A stretch of DNA of 64,000 nt from Dendrolimus kikuchii (Eukaryota > Arthropoda > Insecta > Lepidoptera > Lasiocampidae), in NCBI GenBank assembly GCA_019925095.2, contig CM034412.1, positions 14,174,001-14,238,000 of the forward strand, read 5' to 3'. This document shows positions 11,151 to 22,464 of the stretch, piece by piece. The notes under the pieces were generated by a model. The model did not search any database. It was given only the letters and a program-made list of their open reading frames with translations, and was not told the DNA's origin. Numbering within the stretch: position 1 is the stretch's first letter; every line of letters starts with the position of its first letter. The translations under genes were made by a program, and so were the position numbers.

Positions 11151-11836
11151 AATTATTTCAACAAAATTAATTACATTCACAGCCTTGCGTAATTCTGATA
11201 TCAGACGGATCAAACAATTGAATCAATTCGGTTGAAAGATACAGAACTGAAACAGGACGGTATTCAACGACATTGAACAATGCAATGTTTATATGGATCA
11301 TTTTGGTTGACTTTTCCAAATTCAAAGACAGAATTGAACTGTCTAATATCGACCTAACACACAAATATTTTGCATTTAGCCGCTTACGTATGACAGCTTT
11401 ACATTCAAAGTAAAACTTTGGATTGGGTAACTGACACATGTATAAATGCTAAAATTGTTTTCATATAAAAGAGCGGATTCTAAAACAGTAATATTTAATA
11501 GGCTGACTTTTTTAGGTTATGACGTCATATCATAACTTGCTATTGTCCTACAAAATGGAGGAGGCTCCAGCGTTTTGTAAGACAAAACGTATATCCATCG
11601 CCTTAACTCTCAACTACCCAAACAAACCACTCTCACGTTACCCCACTCCGCACCGGACCACGAATGGAAACACGATCAAAAATCAACTGAACAAGCTATT
11701 TACAAACGTACTTTAAATTACGTAAAATTAGAATTCAGCAAAAGATATTTCAGTAAAGTGACTCGACGTCTCTTTTGATTTATAAACATAATCCATATGA
11801 TTGGACCTCTCCGTCACACTTATAAGCCGTCAGCTA
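11151..11836. other. No gene seen
   Basis: Short frames only, without family resemblance. Confidence 0.6.
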
Positions 11837-12086
11837 TGGTACGCACCAAACTTAAATGCGCTTCAAGTGAAGTTAGTCCCGTGAGTTTACGCAGCTCAAA
11901 TCAAATGTTAACATTTGATTCCGCCGCCTTACGGTGTTGTGCGAAAGAGACGACATGCGAGACCGGATAGCAGCCGAGCGAGAGGGCAACCATCTCCCCT
12001 CTCCGCTGTCTGTGAACTTTACGGCTGTATTCTGCGCACTGACATAGACTAAGTTCAAACACGCATTTAAGTTTTGCTCATACTAA
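11837..12086. mobile_element. MITE, AACTTAAATGCG family, best copy
   Basis: Left CGCACCAAACTTAAATGCGC and right inverse ACGCATTTAAGTTTTGCTCA. The interior is GC-richer (GTGCGAAAGAGACGACATGC to CATCTCCCCTCTCCGC). Partial copies at 6697-6765, 7359-7432 and 7858-8045. Confidence 0.65.
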
Positions 12087-12682
12087 ATATATTCTGTCGC
12101 TTATAGTGGCGGATCTTCTAATCCTAAATTATTTTAGCCATGAGACCTTCATTTGACAATTGACAAGTATTTGTAGCAAAGAATTAATCAGTTGAGTTAT
12201 TTTATAATCAATATTTGAATAAAACTAAAAAAAGGTAATAATTTTATTTATATTTGCAATTGTTGACTAGTTCGCTACTTTTTGGACACAAATGTTTTAT
12301 TTAAATGTGTAAGTGTGCGCGAAGAACTAGTGACGTGTCAGTTTGTTGTACTGTAATATCCGATAAGTACATCTACAGAGTTATTGTTATAATATGGACA
12401 CTTTTGTACGGGTTTTTTTTTATAGTTCAGCCAGCGTATATTCAATATCCGACACGTTTTTGAATGCAATTACATATAAAAAAAACAATTATACAAAATG
12501 TAACTTATTAAAGAGACAATGTACAAACTAACACTAGTCTCACTAGAGTCGAAACAGCATCTCACTGTGTACGCCCAGCGAGTTTCATTTGGGATCTAAA
12601 CAATTATGCATTTAACATAATCACATTGTTGTTATATAATTATCGTACAATTTGCTATTACTACAAATAAAAACTCATATAA
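12087..12682. other. No gene seen
   Basis: AT-rich, no repeat recognised. Confidence 0.6.
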
Positions 12683-12800
12683 TTCACGCACTTGATTCAG
12701 TTCACGCACTTGATTCAGTTAACGCACTTGATTCAGTTAACGCACTTGATTCAGTTAACGCACTTGATTCAGTTGACACATTTGATTCAGTCGACACACT
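12683..12800. repeat. 18-bp minisatellite, about 6.5 units
   Basis: Unit GCACTTGATTCAGTTAAC, with outer units diverging (GACACATTTGATTCAGTC). It is 18 bases long, so the frame stays open and reads HALDSVNALDSVNALDSV by chance. Confidence 0.9.
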
Positions 12801-13708
12801 TATTTGTGGATTTAACCGAATAAAGAATGCCAGTTTTCTATATCGCCGGAAATATACTCACGGTATTATGTTATCTATCATAAGAGAAGTCTGGCGTGTA
12901 AAGTTGCTCTGTCAGTCTTTTATGAGTGTTAACAAAGTCAATATAGTGTGTTAACTGCGTTAACAGTGTGCCATCTTATTCAATCACATACGCAAACTAA
13001 ATCTAATTTAAAATCGGAATATCACGTAATGTTTCATTTGTAAAAGTAGTATTTGTGTAGTTTAGACCCCAAATTGATAAATATACATATGTTTAGCATA
13101 AATATTACAAAACCACCACCATAATAAAACCGAGGGCATACTAACATTGTGAAGTGATAGTTGAAATTACATAAACTATATTTTACGTAAATTTATTACG
13201 TAATCTTATTTTTTATATCTTCAAAAATGTGCCGAAATCTGTTACCGTCATTATTGTGTAAATAAAAGAAATTCAAAGCTGTAAATTTATATAGCTACCC
13301 TCGGTATAAAAAATAAAACCAAAATCAATTAAAAATAAAAACTAAGACATCATAAAATTACGCGGCTCACGGGGAATGTTATAATTACAAAACGCTTACA
13401 TTACAATTTTAAAACACGCGTGAATAAATTCGATTCGACATAATACACTTAATTTGGGCGACGAATAGAATATCAATTATTTTGAACGCTCGATTAAGTT
13501 GGCAATAAACTCCATTACAGTTCAAGAAACTATAGAAATTTATTATGATAAAAAGAAATGTGTATCTGATTATTGTTATATCCGCGGCTGGCGGGAATAC
13601 ATTGATATCTCGACATACATCTTTTCTTTTTTTAATTCGTTTAGACGCTTCCTACGCCTGTGTTTTTATAGGGAAAAAATTGACAGTCCGAAATATTCAT
13701 AACTTTTG
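12801..13708. other. No gene seen
   Basis: AT-rich; several short frames without coding features. Confidence 0.6.
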
Positions 13709-13721
13709 AAGATTTTTCATT

Positions 13722-13949
13722 GAGTGTGTCCGGGGCGAGGCGCTGCGGCATCAGCTTCCGGTCGATTATAATGTGGGTAACTGGAGCAGTATTCTGTCTT
13801 CTCCATTTTCTGGGGAGGCCAGAGTGCTCGTTCAGTTATTACACCTGTGTACTTAGTTTAAGGAAGTAGAAATAATTGTAAGATTGGACGGGGTGACATT
13901 ATCACAAAGTGACAAAACCCCATTTATGAAATAAAGATTAAAAAAAAAA
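13722..13949 (+). mobile_element. Poly(A) insertion with 11-13-bp TSD (retrocopy or LINE end)
   Basis: Flanked by GATTTTTCATT at 711-721 and 952-962. It ends in AATAAAGATT plus an A run, so it came from a polyadenylated RNA. A 39-codon frame at 13737-13856 reads EALRHQLPVDYNVGNWSSIL, then SSPFSGEARVLVQLLHLCT and a TAG. I do not recognise the protein; it may be a host mRNA 3' end or the end of an unknown LINE. Confidence 0.75.
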
Positions 13950-14009
13950 AAGATTTTTCATTACTAGTCAAACTTTAAAATTGCGCCCCTGTAAAATTGA
14001 AATTTTGAA

Positions 14010-14198
14010 CATTTTTTTTTTATTGCAGGAGCTCAGCAGACAGACAGACGGCCCACTTGATGGAAAGCGGTTACCATCGCCTATGGACATATGCAACACC
14101 AAAGGTGCTACAAATGCGCTGCTCCTCTCTTAAGGGAGACTGGAACCTGGTCACTAATGCCGGAACACAACTCAAGGTTGTTATGGCGACATACTTTT
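14010..14198 (-). mobile_element. Repeat S, cut at the (TAA)8 tract
   Basis: 3' 190 bases of repeat S; the sequence stops at GCGACATACTTT where TAA repeats begin. The missing half is not found beyond the Dong-like element. Confidence 0.85.
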
Positions 14199-14222
14199 TA
14201 ATAATAATAATAATAATAATAA
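14199..14222. repeat. (TAA)8 microsatellite, probable Dong target
   Basis: Eight perfect TAA units lie between a SINE-like fragment and the 5' sequence of the Dong/R4-like element. Confidence 0.9.
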
Positions 14223-14499
14223 CTCTGATGTCAACGCTGTCAATCACCTAATTGTCTGTTTCCTAGATTCCTCAGTAAATAATTAATAAAGTGTTCACAA
14301 TATTTATAATAGCCTTTATAAACTCGCAAAAATAGACGATCCTTCTTTCCAAAATATTTACAAACATATTTTTTTTCCGATTATAATTAATATCAAAAGA
14401 CCTACCATCATGACGTACATAATGTCACACGTGAGAACAAAAATGAAAAATCATAAGGCAATGTATATATCACGACGAAACAATAATATGAAAGAATAA

Positions 14500-17400
14500 A
14501 GACGGAAGCAGACAGAAAATATTGCAGCAAGACGAGGATGCGCACGCCCACCACCTGCTGCGCCCACCTCGCCCGACTCCACGTCTCGGTCGTCGTCATC
14601 CGATGAAGACTTCGTGACGCCGGCGGCCACCGGGGTGTCGAGCAACAGCGAGGAGGGGCCAGCGCCGTCCGCCCCGCCAAGAAGATCTGCGCGAGGCCGA
14701 GGACGGCCACCGTCGGCACGCTTGGGACCTGCGGGACGCATCCCGCACCTGGCCCCCGCTACCGGTGGTGCAGTGCGCCGCATGAGATGGTCCCAGCAAA
14801 TGAATGAGAGCGTCATGCGAGCGTACTTCGAGGCAACAAATATAGGAACTAACCTCACTGCGTATCGTGATCGGATGCTGTCTCTGTTTCAGGTGCTTCA
14901 CCCAGATACCACCGTAACGGCACAACGCTTATCGGATCAAGTGCGGGCTATCCAGAGGTTGCACCTGCTGGATGAATCTGTTCTTGACCGTCTTCGCACT
15001 GAAGTACGAATCAGCCTTAGGATTACCGAAACTTCGCAATCCCCGGTACCGCAGAACAATAACATAATAACTAATACAATGATTGACGTGACTTTAACAG
15101 CAGCGGTACCGCCAGAGACGGATTTAGGTATTCCTACGGCTGACTACGTAAGTAGCCAGGATAATGAGCATATGAGGAGGAGTTTGGAAGCAGCGATTAA
15201 AGATTTTAAGGATATGCCTACATTAAGTAGGCCGCGCCTACCTCGTTTGCCCATTCATAAACGTAGCTTGGCTATTATGGGCCACATGAACTCACTCTTA
15301 GCTTCACACCTCATACAAAGTAAAGATCTAACTGAAACACATTCTATTTTGTATTGCGGAGCTGTAGCTGTGTGTCGCACAGTTGGAGTAAATTTCAGTG
15401 ACAACCCACATCTTATTCGACACACATGCCAGAAACCAGCTTGGCAATACAGAATTGAACGCCGAATCAATACAGCTAGAACCTTAATAGCCAAGCTACT
15501 CTGCTTCCGGTCGGGAAATACTCGACCTAAAATTATGCGTTTCGTGACCCAAGCATTCGCTGGAACTAATATCGGACCTAATGACTATAAAGGAAGGGTC
15601 ATGGAGCGCATAGACCTCCTAAAGCAGAAGATTTATGCATGGGCAAATCGAATCCGTAGATATAAAAAGCGTACAGAAAGATTTTACCTTAATCGCCGCT
15701 TCCAAAGGGACCAGAAGGGGGTTTATAGAGGTTGGGAACAACCTGAAGAGCAGGTTATTGACAGGCAGCTCCCAAATGCGGATGCTATTTCGGCTTTTTG
15801 GCGTGGGATTTGGTCGGTGCCTGTTAATCACACAGAAGGCGACTGGATGGGTGCTGTTGAACAGAGATGCGGACTGATACCAGAAATGGATTCTATAACC
15901 ATTGAACCATATGATGTCGGTTATGCAATTCGTTCGGCCCATAATTGGAAAAGCCCTGGGCCGGACGGCTTGCATAACTTCTGGATCAAGTGGTTCAAAG
16001 TTTCGCATCCCTGTTTGGCTACACAGTTCCAGGACGCCTTAAATTCAGGAAATGTCCCAACCTTCATGACCACGGGTGTCACCCATCTGCTATACAAATC
16101 TGGTAGTACCACGGAACCCAAAAACTACAGACCAATAACTTGTCTTCCCACCATTTACAAGTTGCTTACATCCATTTTGAGATCAAAATTAATGAAACAT
16201 TTAGTGGATAATACACTTTTGGCCAAAACTCAAAATGGATGTAGGCCTGGGTCCCGTGGTACTAAAGAACTCCTTCTCATAGATATGACCATTAATCACC
16301 AAGTCCGCCGAAATAAGAAAAACCTCTGCACCGCCTGGGTAGATTATAAAAAGGCATATGACTCAGTGCCGCATACGTGGCTAATGAGGGTACTGGAGCT
16401 ATATAAAATTGATGTAACTCTACGTACCTTCCTTGGCGCATGTATGGGGCAATGGGTCACTAGACTCTGCATGCCCGGCGGTGGTAGCTTACCTATCTCG
16501 GACGGACTTATAAAGATAGAGCGAGGGATCTTCCAGGGTGATAGCCTGAGTCCATTGTGGTTTTGCCTGGCCTTGAATCCTTTAAGCTTTTTGCTGGAGG
16601 ATTCAAGGCTAGGCTTTCATCTTCGTAGAGGGGGTGAAGCCATATCTCACCTGCTGTACATGGATGACCTCAAACTGTTCACATCGAAAAAACATGACCT
16701 ACTAGAGCTGCTAAACCTAACTGAAACGTTTAGCAGCTCTATAGGAATGGAATTTGGTGTGGACAAGTGTGCGGTAATGTATGTGCAGCGGGGGAGAGTT
16801 GTAAATTCTAACGGATTGCAGCTCTCCGGGGGTGTGTGCTTCAAAACCCTTTCCGAAGATGAGACCTACAAATACCTTGGTATATCACAGTCACTGGGTA
16901 TAGTTGACGAGGATGTGAAACAGCTGATAAAAGAACGATTCTTTAGCCGCCTGAGGAAGGTACTAAATTGCCTCCTCTCAGGTGGTAACAAGATTCGTGC
17001 TTTTAACAGCTGGGTTATGCCCTCGTTAACTTACTCCTTTGGAATACTAAGGTGGACTCAAACAGAGCTAGACGCACTGGACCGGAGGGTCCGTTGTATG
17101 CTGACAACATATCGGATGCACCATCCACGATCTTCGGTAATGAGATTGTACATCCCACGGAAGTGTGGTGGCCGGGGATTATTAAATGCTAAAGACTTAC
17201 ACAACCGTGAGGTGTACAATCTCCGAGAATATTTCCTAAAAACCATCCAAAGTATACATCGAGATATGTTGTCGGTAGATAAAGGATTCACCCCGCTCTC
17301 GCTTGCAAAACAGAACTGGCTCAGGCCTCCGGTATTGAGTACCTCCGAGCGAATGGACGTATGGAAGAGCAAGGAGCTGCACGGAAGGTTTCATCGAGCA

Positions 17401-18141
17401 CTATACGGGCCCGATATAGACCTTCCGGCGTCGGTGAACTGGCTACGTTTCGGTGACCTGTTTGGGGAAACCGAAGGGTTTGTTTGTGCAATTATGGACG
17501 AGGTTATCAAGACGAACAACTACAGGAAGTATATCCTGAAGGACGGCACGCTCGACGTATGCCGTGCATGCCACCGCCCGGGCGAATCCATCAGGCATAT
17601 TATTTCCTGTTGTTCTCGTCTTGCTAACTCCGAGTACTTGCACAGGCACAACCTAGTAGCCAGAATCATCCACCAGCAACTTGCTCTTCGATACGGTCTG
17701 ATAGCGACTGAGGTACCTTATTATAAATATACCCCTGAGCCAGTTCTCGAAAATGGTCATATCACGCTCTACTGGGATCGATCTATTATTACAGACAGGA
17801 CTATTGTTGCCAATAAGCCTGACATTGCGATAATAGATCGATCTGCGAGACGTACGTTGCTTGTTGATATAAGTATTCCACATGACTGTAATCTCGTAAA
17901 TGCTGAAACTGATAAATTAACGAAATACCTAGACCTCGCGCACGAGATTACTGACATGTGGCATATGGAGTCAACGATCATCGTACCGATAGTGGTGTCC
18001 GTTAACGGTTTAGTAGCAAAGAGCCTCGACCGACATCTAGAGAGGCTTTCGCTCGGTAAATGGGTGAAGGGCCAGATGCAGAAGGCGGTTCTCCTGAGCA
18101 CGGCACGCATTGTGAGGAAGTTCCTGTCTCTGGAGCCTTAA
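14500..18141 (+). CDS. Dong/R4-type non-LTR retrotransposon polyprotein
   Basis: Single long open frame of about 1,213 codons; residue numbers below count from 14614. It has a Ser/Pro/Arg-rich start with an AT-hook-like RGRGRP (27-32), then a Myb/SANT-like RRMRWSQQMNESVMRAYF block (55-72). A reverse transcriptase domain follows: SPGPDG (about 447), NYRPITCLP, AWVDYKKAYDSVPH (about 573), FQGDSLSPL (about 640), and catalytic YMDD (about 682). A C-terminal CCHC knuckle, CRACHRPGESIRHIISCC, is near 983. A restriction-like endonuclease motif, KPDIAIIDR...LLVDIS, is near 1068. This order is that of single-ORF, target-specific elements (R2/R4/Dong). YMDD and the upstream (TAA)8 favour Dong/R4. No in-frame ATG occurs before 14782. 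In-frame ATGs at 14461 and 14488 are cut off by TAA at 14497, so the start is either non-AUG or lost. Confidence 0.8.
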   Translation, partial: RRKQTENIAARRGCARPPPAAPTSPDSTSRSSSSDEDFVTPAATGVSSNSEEGPAPSAPPRRSARGRGRPPSARLGPAGRIPHLAPATGGAVRRMRWSQQMNESVMRAYFEATNIGTNLTAYRDRMLSLFQVLHPDTTVTAQRLSDQVRAIQRLHLLDESVLDRLRTEVRISLRITETSQSPVPQNNNIITNTMIDVTLTAAVPPETDLGIPTADYVSSQDNEHMRRSLEAAIKDFKDMPTLSRPRLPRLPIHKRSLAIMGHMNSLLASHLIQSKDLTETHSILYCGAVAVCRTVGVNFSDNPHLIRHTCQKPAWQYRIERRINTARTLIAKLLCFRSGNTRPKIMRFVTQAFAGTNIGPNDYKGRVMERIDLLKQKIYAWANRIRRYKKRTERFYLNRRFQRDQKGVYRGWEQPEEQVIDRQLPNADAISAFWRGIWSVPVNHTEGDWMGAVEQRCGLIPEMDSITIEPYDVGYAIRSAHNWKSPGPDGLHNFWIKWFKVSHPCLATQFQDALNSGNVPTFMTTGVTHLLYKSGSTTEPKNYRPITCLPTIYKLLTSILRSKLMKHLVDNTLLAKTQNGCRPGSRGTKELLLIDMTINHQVRRNKKNLCTAWVDYKKAYDSVPHTWLMRVLELYKIDVTLRTFLGACMGQWVTRLCMPGGGSLPISDGLIKIERGIFQGDSLSPLWFCLALNPLSFLLEDSRLGFHLRRGGEAISHLLYMDDLKLFTSKKHDLLELLNLTETFSSSIGMEFGVDKCAVMYVQRGRVVNSNGLQLSGGVCFKTLSEDETYKYLGISQSLGIVDEDVKQLIKERFFSRLRKVLNCLLSGGNKIRAFNSWVMPSLTYSFGILRWTQTELDALDRRVRCMLTTYRMHHPRSSVMRLYIPRKCGGRGLLNAKDLHNREVYNLREYFLKTIQSIHRDMLSVDKGFTPLSLAKQNWLRPPVLSTSERMDVWKSKELHGRFHRALYGPDIDLPASVNWLRFGDLFGETEGFVCAIMDEVIKTNNYRKYILKDGTLDVCRACHRPGESIRHIISCCSRLANSEYLHRHNLVARIIHQQLALRYGLIATEVPYYKYTPEPVLENGHITLYWDRSIITDRTIVANKPDIAIIDRSARRTLLVDISIPHDCNLVNAETDKLTKYLDLAHEITDMWHMESTIIVPIVVSVNGLVAKSLDRHLERLSLGKWVKGQMQKAVLLSTARIVRKFLSLEP

Positions 18142-18260
18142 CCACCGGTAGCTTGGACCCTAGGCCCCGCTGTCGACGGACGTCATCTTTTTATTTTTTT
18201 AATATGTGTTTATTTTTTATATATATATATGTATTAAAAAAACATAAAAAACCCATAACT

Positions 18261-19692
18261 TTGAAATCATCGCGAGGATTATTATTGTCAACTATACCAT
18301 ACAATCTGACAGTTAGATAAGATAGAAAGTTGTTATAAAATTATGCTCAAACCTAAAGGCTAAATAAAGCAAGAAGAACAAATGTTATACTGTAAAATAT
18401 ATTGAAAAATATTTACTTTAATGAATGTTAGGATAAAAATTATTATGGCCCGCATCATACTTTATGACTTCTCCAAATTAGCAGTTAAAGACTGTGCCAT
18501 ATATGATTTTTTTACAAAGAGACGTCTATTGCGCAAACGTGTGTTCTAAATAAAAGTCTAGGACTATGTGAATTTATTATAGTTAATATAATGCTATGTG
18601 AATATAAATGTCTGAGCAAACCATTTTTGCTGGCTTAACGGAAGTATTGAAGGATTTTCATACAATGTGTAGTGATTATAGGTCTGGGCCAAACTTTATT
18701 TGGCTTCTAATAACAACAGACAGTGCAATAGACGGTTTTCAAACAAAACCAATTATAGAACAGCCATCTAACTGGTCTAGAGAAGCCGTTAACGGTGGGC
18801 TATCCCAGTGTTGTCACTCGTGACATTTTATTGTTATACCCAAACTATTGTAAGTAAGTTGTAAGGCATGAAAATTATAACTATGTCAACGAACAAAATA
18901 TGTTCTACATAGTCCGTCATCTGCTCGACAATGCAGAAAATTCAGGTCGCCAAAAAAAAAATCATTTTCAAAATTCTAATAACAGTATGAATTTAAATTA
19001 AAAATATATAATTGTTTGTACTTTATAATTATTGACTGTTTAATAAATTCACATTATTATTATGACCGTATGGAATGAGACGCTACGTCCTCGTAGCTTA
19101 TGTATTTATAACACCTACTACACCCTAACTTGACAGGTTTGGGATAGCCAGCCCTTAAGTATAATGCAGACTCTATTGATAACGGTAAATATAATTTATA
19201 TAATTATAATAAAAAATAAAGAAACACACAGGGTATATAAGTGACGGCTGTTTCGATTCAATCGTCTCTCAGACAACTACCATGTATATTATATAGTTTT
19301 TTTTAACTTTAATGTATTTCTCGAAGTTTTAAAGTGGTGCGAACCACTAATCTATATACAAGGGGGACGATCATATCAACAACGTAATTAAATGTTTTAA
19401 TTTAACATTCTATTTTTGAAATTTGACGGTTGAAACACAATGTTGCCAATTTACATGTTTTTCGCTAGATTAAGTTTTATTATATGTGACAATGTGTGGC
19501 GAAAAAGAGATACAACGCATCTAGGGAGTGCGTTGCGTTGCCTATCTAGTCTGGACTTTAGGAATCCGTTTACATCCTTTTTGAAAGTCCCATATTAACA
19601 CTCTAGGAAAACCGCGAGGCAGCTCATTCTAGCACACTTGCACACATGTAGCAAGAAGAAGCGATCGCCACGTACAGTGAACGACTCCCAAT
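18261..19692. other. No gene seen
   Basis: AT-rich; a 71-codon frame at 18608-18823 has no recognisable features. Confidence 0.6.
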
Positions 19693-20103
19693 AGGCTGGT
19701 CAATTTAGACATCCGAGGGTACAAAAATTCGCACCAAGCTGAAAATTATACATAGGAGTATTATGACGATTACAACTCTTCCAACTTTTTGAATCGTTAT
19801 ATCTCAAAAACGGTAACTCTTAGGAAAAAAAAGTTTTAAGACAATTTTTTTATACATAATTATTGTATCTAAAATTTTTGTCTGGGCTAATATTATGATA
19901 AAACTTACCGTGTTGCTGAAAATCGCGAAAAGCCCGTTTTTGTGACCTTTGGCCCCGAGAAATATTTTCTCTAGGTATCTGATCAATGAGGACTATTCAG
20001 ATTTCATATATAACGGTGTTTTGAACAGATACTAATTTTCAACTTGGTGCGAATTTATGTAACTTCACATCAATTTTTTTGGTCTAATTTGACCAGACTA
20101 CAA
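19693..20103. repeat. Inverted-repeat element (CTGGTCAAATTAGAC ends)
   Basis: Left GGCTGGTCAATTTAGACATC and AAAATTCGCACCAAGCTGAA; right inverse partners TTTTCAACTTGGTGCGAATT and TTTGGTCTAATTTGACCAGA. About 410 bases, no ORF of interest. Probably a diverged MITE. Confidence 0.55.
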
Positions 20104-20542
20104 TGTTTGTAATACTACAGTTAGAATAAAATTAATTTAACAATTACGGCGCGCGACTATGTCAAGAAAATGTCGCTCGGGTCACCTGAATTAAATTAAT
20201 TTTAAATCTTACAACACGCGTCATAAGAATTATATAAACGATGTTAATATGATCGTGGGCTTTACTATATATCGTATTACGAAAGTGAATTGTGTAAGGC
20301 AACATTGGTTGTTTTGATGCCCTTCGTGTATAGGTAATCCGGGAGACAGGGGCAAAAACACAAATGTTACCCTACCAATATCTTCGCGATAAATCTACGT
20401 CGCACATGTATCAGCTAATCTTTAGATACATTAATTAAATATTATATAACACAAGGAAATTTCGTTCGTACGTAATTACTCCAACAAATTAAAAATTTTG
20501 AATACAAAGTTGTCGCTCGAAGAATATACCGAATATAAATCA

Positions 20543-21193
20543 TCTATAATATTATAAAATTCTAAACATGGCGTATCTGTATATTGAAGCTATTTAAAAA
20601 AAAACAACTGGAATATAATATAATAATAATAATAATCGGCAGACAAACACACACATTGTATATCCCCAAATTAAGCAAGTTACGCTTGTGTTATAGGTAA
20701 TATACAACGGACTACTCTGGGGCCGATCCCAGACACCCAGACCATAGTAAATAACGGAGAAAATACGTTTCCGAAATTTGCTATACCAGGAATCGAACCC
20801 GGAACCTCTGCGTTGCAGTGAGGTACGCCGGCAAAGGCTTAGCCCGCTCAACCACAGAGGCCGTCACACTATATAAGCGATGGAGAATACGATGCAATTG
20901 TTTTTTAGATTGTTTATCTGTTCGGGATTCACGTAAAAACTACTAGGTTGATTTCCATGCGGTTTTCACTAGTCGACAGCAATTCTTAGACTTAAAATCT
21001 GCGCTACTTTATATCCCGGGAATCTCGCAGCAATTTTCCCAAGAGCGGTTCAAAGTTGTTCAGGTGCATAAAATTAGCTTATTCCACTCAGTTTTCACTA
21101 AAACGATAGCTTTTGTTTTTTTTAAACCCTACGATACTTTGTGCCCCGCGGGAATTTCAAGTCAAGCGTGGACGAAGTCGCGCGCAATCCTAG
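20543..21193 (+). mobile_element. Helitron-2 (non-autonomous), interrupted by a SINE
   Basis: Starts A|TCTATAATATTATAAAATTC and ends GGACGAAGTCGCGCGCAATCCTAG|T. TC at the 5' end and CTAG before T at the 3' end, with insertion between A and T, are Helitron hallmarks. A tRNA-derived SINE lies inside. Related copies are at 38757-39290 (minus) and 45455-46245 (plus). Confidence 0.75.
20613..20868 (-). mobile_element. tRNA-derived SINE, copy 1
   Basis: Minus-strand head: TGGTTGAGCGG matches the pol III A box (TRGYNNARNGG), and GGTTCGATTCC is a perfect B box about 40 bases later. The body is unrelated to tRNA and ends in ATTATTATTAT near 20613. It is an insertion in Helitron-2, since the parallel copy at 45500 is uninterrupted there. 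Confidence 0.82.
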
Positions 21194-22464
21194 TTTATCA
21201 TAATAATATGTATATTCATACGCTATGAATCGATTAGAATTAAACTGCCTTTTCGACAATATAAAATATGCTGAGCTTAATACATATTACACGTTATATA
21301 AGATAAAAATATTTTTATTTCAATGTATTGTTTTTTGACTAAACAAATTTTGATGATAGTATCATAGAAGACATATACTAGGAATGACAATATGACGTAT
21401 ACAAGGAGGACACCATAAGTTCTCTTTATCTCTTGGTTTTTTTTTAATATAGAAAAACACCACTAAAAGTTTTAACTAATGCATCATTATTTAACCCAAC
21501 GCTTTAATTTTATATATAAGCTCATTGAGGTCGCATAATTCATGAATTCATGAATGTGTGAGTATATTTATGAAGTTAATATCTTTTATGAACTGCAACA
21601 AGTTTACTTTTCTAATGCAACAAAATAATGTTACTATTGCGTAAATAAAAATTACCACTCTTGAGATTAACACTAACTACGTTATAATTCACTTTAAGGC
21701 AACGCATAGCGATTCGTCGAAAACTTAGTGCGCTGGCGACCGATCCCCAGGAAGTGATTCCTCTTACTGATATAGCCGCCTCGCTTCCACAGACACGACG
21801 CTTCGCTAGAATGACATTGACACCATATCACTCTTGACAGTGACATTTCAATGATTCATTCATTTCAGATATTTTTTTTATTTTTTTTTCTCCAGGGCCA
21901 CCATCATATGCCAAGATGGAGCTTTTCTTTTCTTTATTTATTTTACAAGCATTAATTTCTACATTACAAAAACTCATTTCAGATATTACGTATTTTAAAA
22001 ATTACGATGAATCGATTTTTTGTCACATCTAGCGAAAATGGAACCGACCATCATGGGAACACATAAATACTAGTATTGTGATTGCCAATGGACTTGTTTC
22101 CGGATAATAAAAAAAAGTATTGTGATTCCTAGTGTTTTCTTCCATTGGAATATAAAGGAACATAACCGTTAAAAATATCAGACGTATTCAGTTTCCATCA
22201 AAAAATAACTACATAATACTCGATTCAATTAGGTCCACGCACCACGTTATTGTACTTTTTTGTTTAAATATCCAATTAAAAACTCATGACAAATTGTTAC
22301 GCATCATTAAACAGCTGACTCCTATATCTACTAATTAATTTTTCTCATTACTGATTTAAAATAATCCAGCTCCTGTCAAAATGATGAACGAACAAATTCA
22401 AATATTACTTAATACATATATAATACTGACTGTAAAAGGATATTTAAATTATAGAAGTGTTATG
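21194..22464. other. No gene seen
   Basis: AT-rich, T runs near 21440 and 21870; nothing supportable. Confidence 0.6.

Larger units (their letters stand above)
14199..18260 (+). mobile_element. Dong/R4-like retrotransposon insertion
   Basis: The element body surrounds the long ORF. Its left border is set by the (TAA)8 tract at 14199-14222; Dong-type elements are known to insert into TAA microsatellites. Roughly 240-280 bases of 5' sequence precede the open frame. The 3' side is short and AT-rich (18142-18260) with a TATATATA run and no clear poly(A). The left flank is a SINE-like copy cut exactly at the TAA tract; the rest of that copy is not found on the right, so a rearrangement or deletion is likely. 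The right end is approximate. Confidence 0.65.

Noticed and set aside
12683..12800. CRISPR-like regular repeats
   Set aside because: Units are contiguous without spacers, and the sequence is eukaryotic; it is a minisatellite.
15255..18110. Minus-strand frames of 60-130 codons under the Dong-like ORF
   Set aside because: Shadows of the long plus-strand ORF.
20820..20868. tRNA-like A and B boxes on the minus strand
   Set aside because: The downstream sequence does not form an acceptor stem and the same unit recurs at 31500-31552 with a common body, so it is a SINE head, not a tRNA gene.
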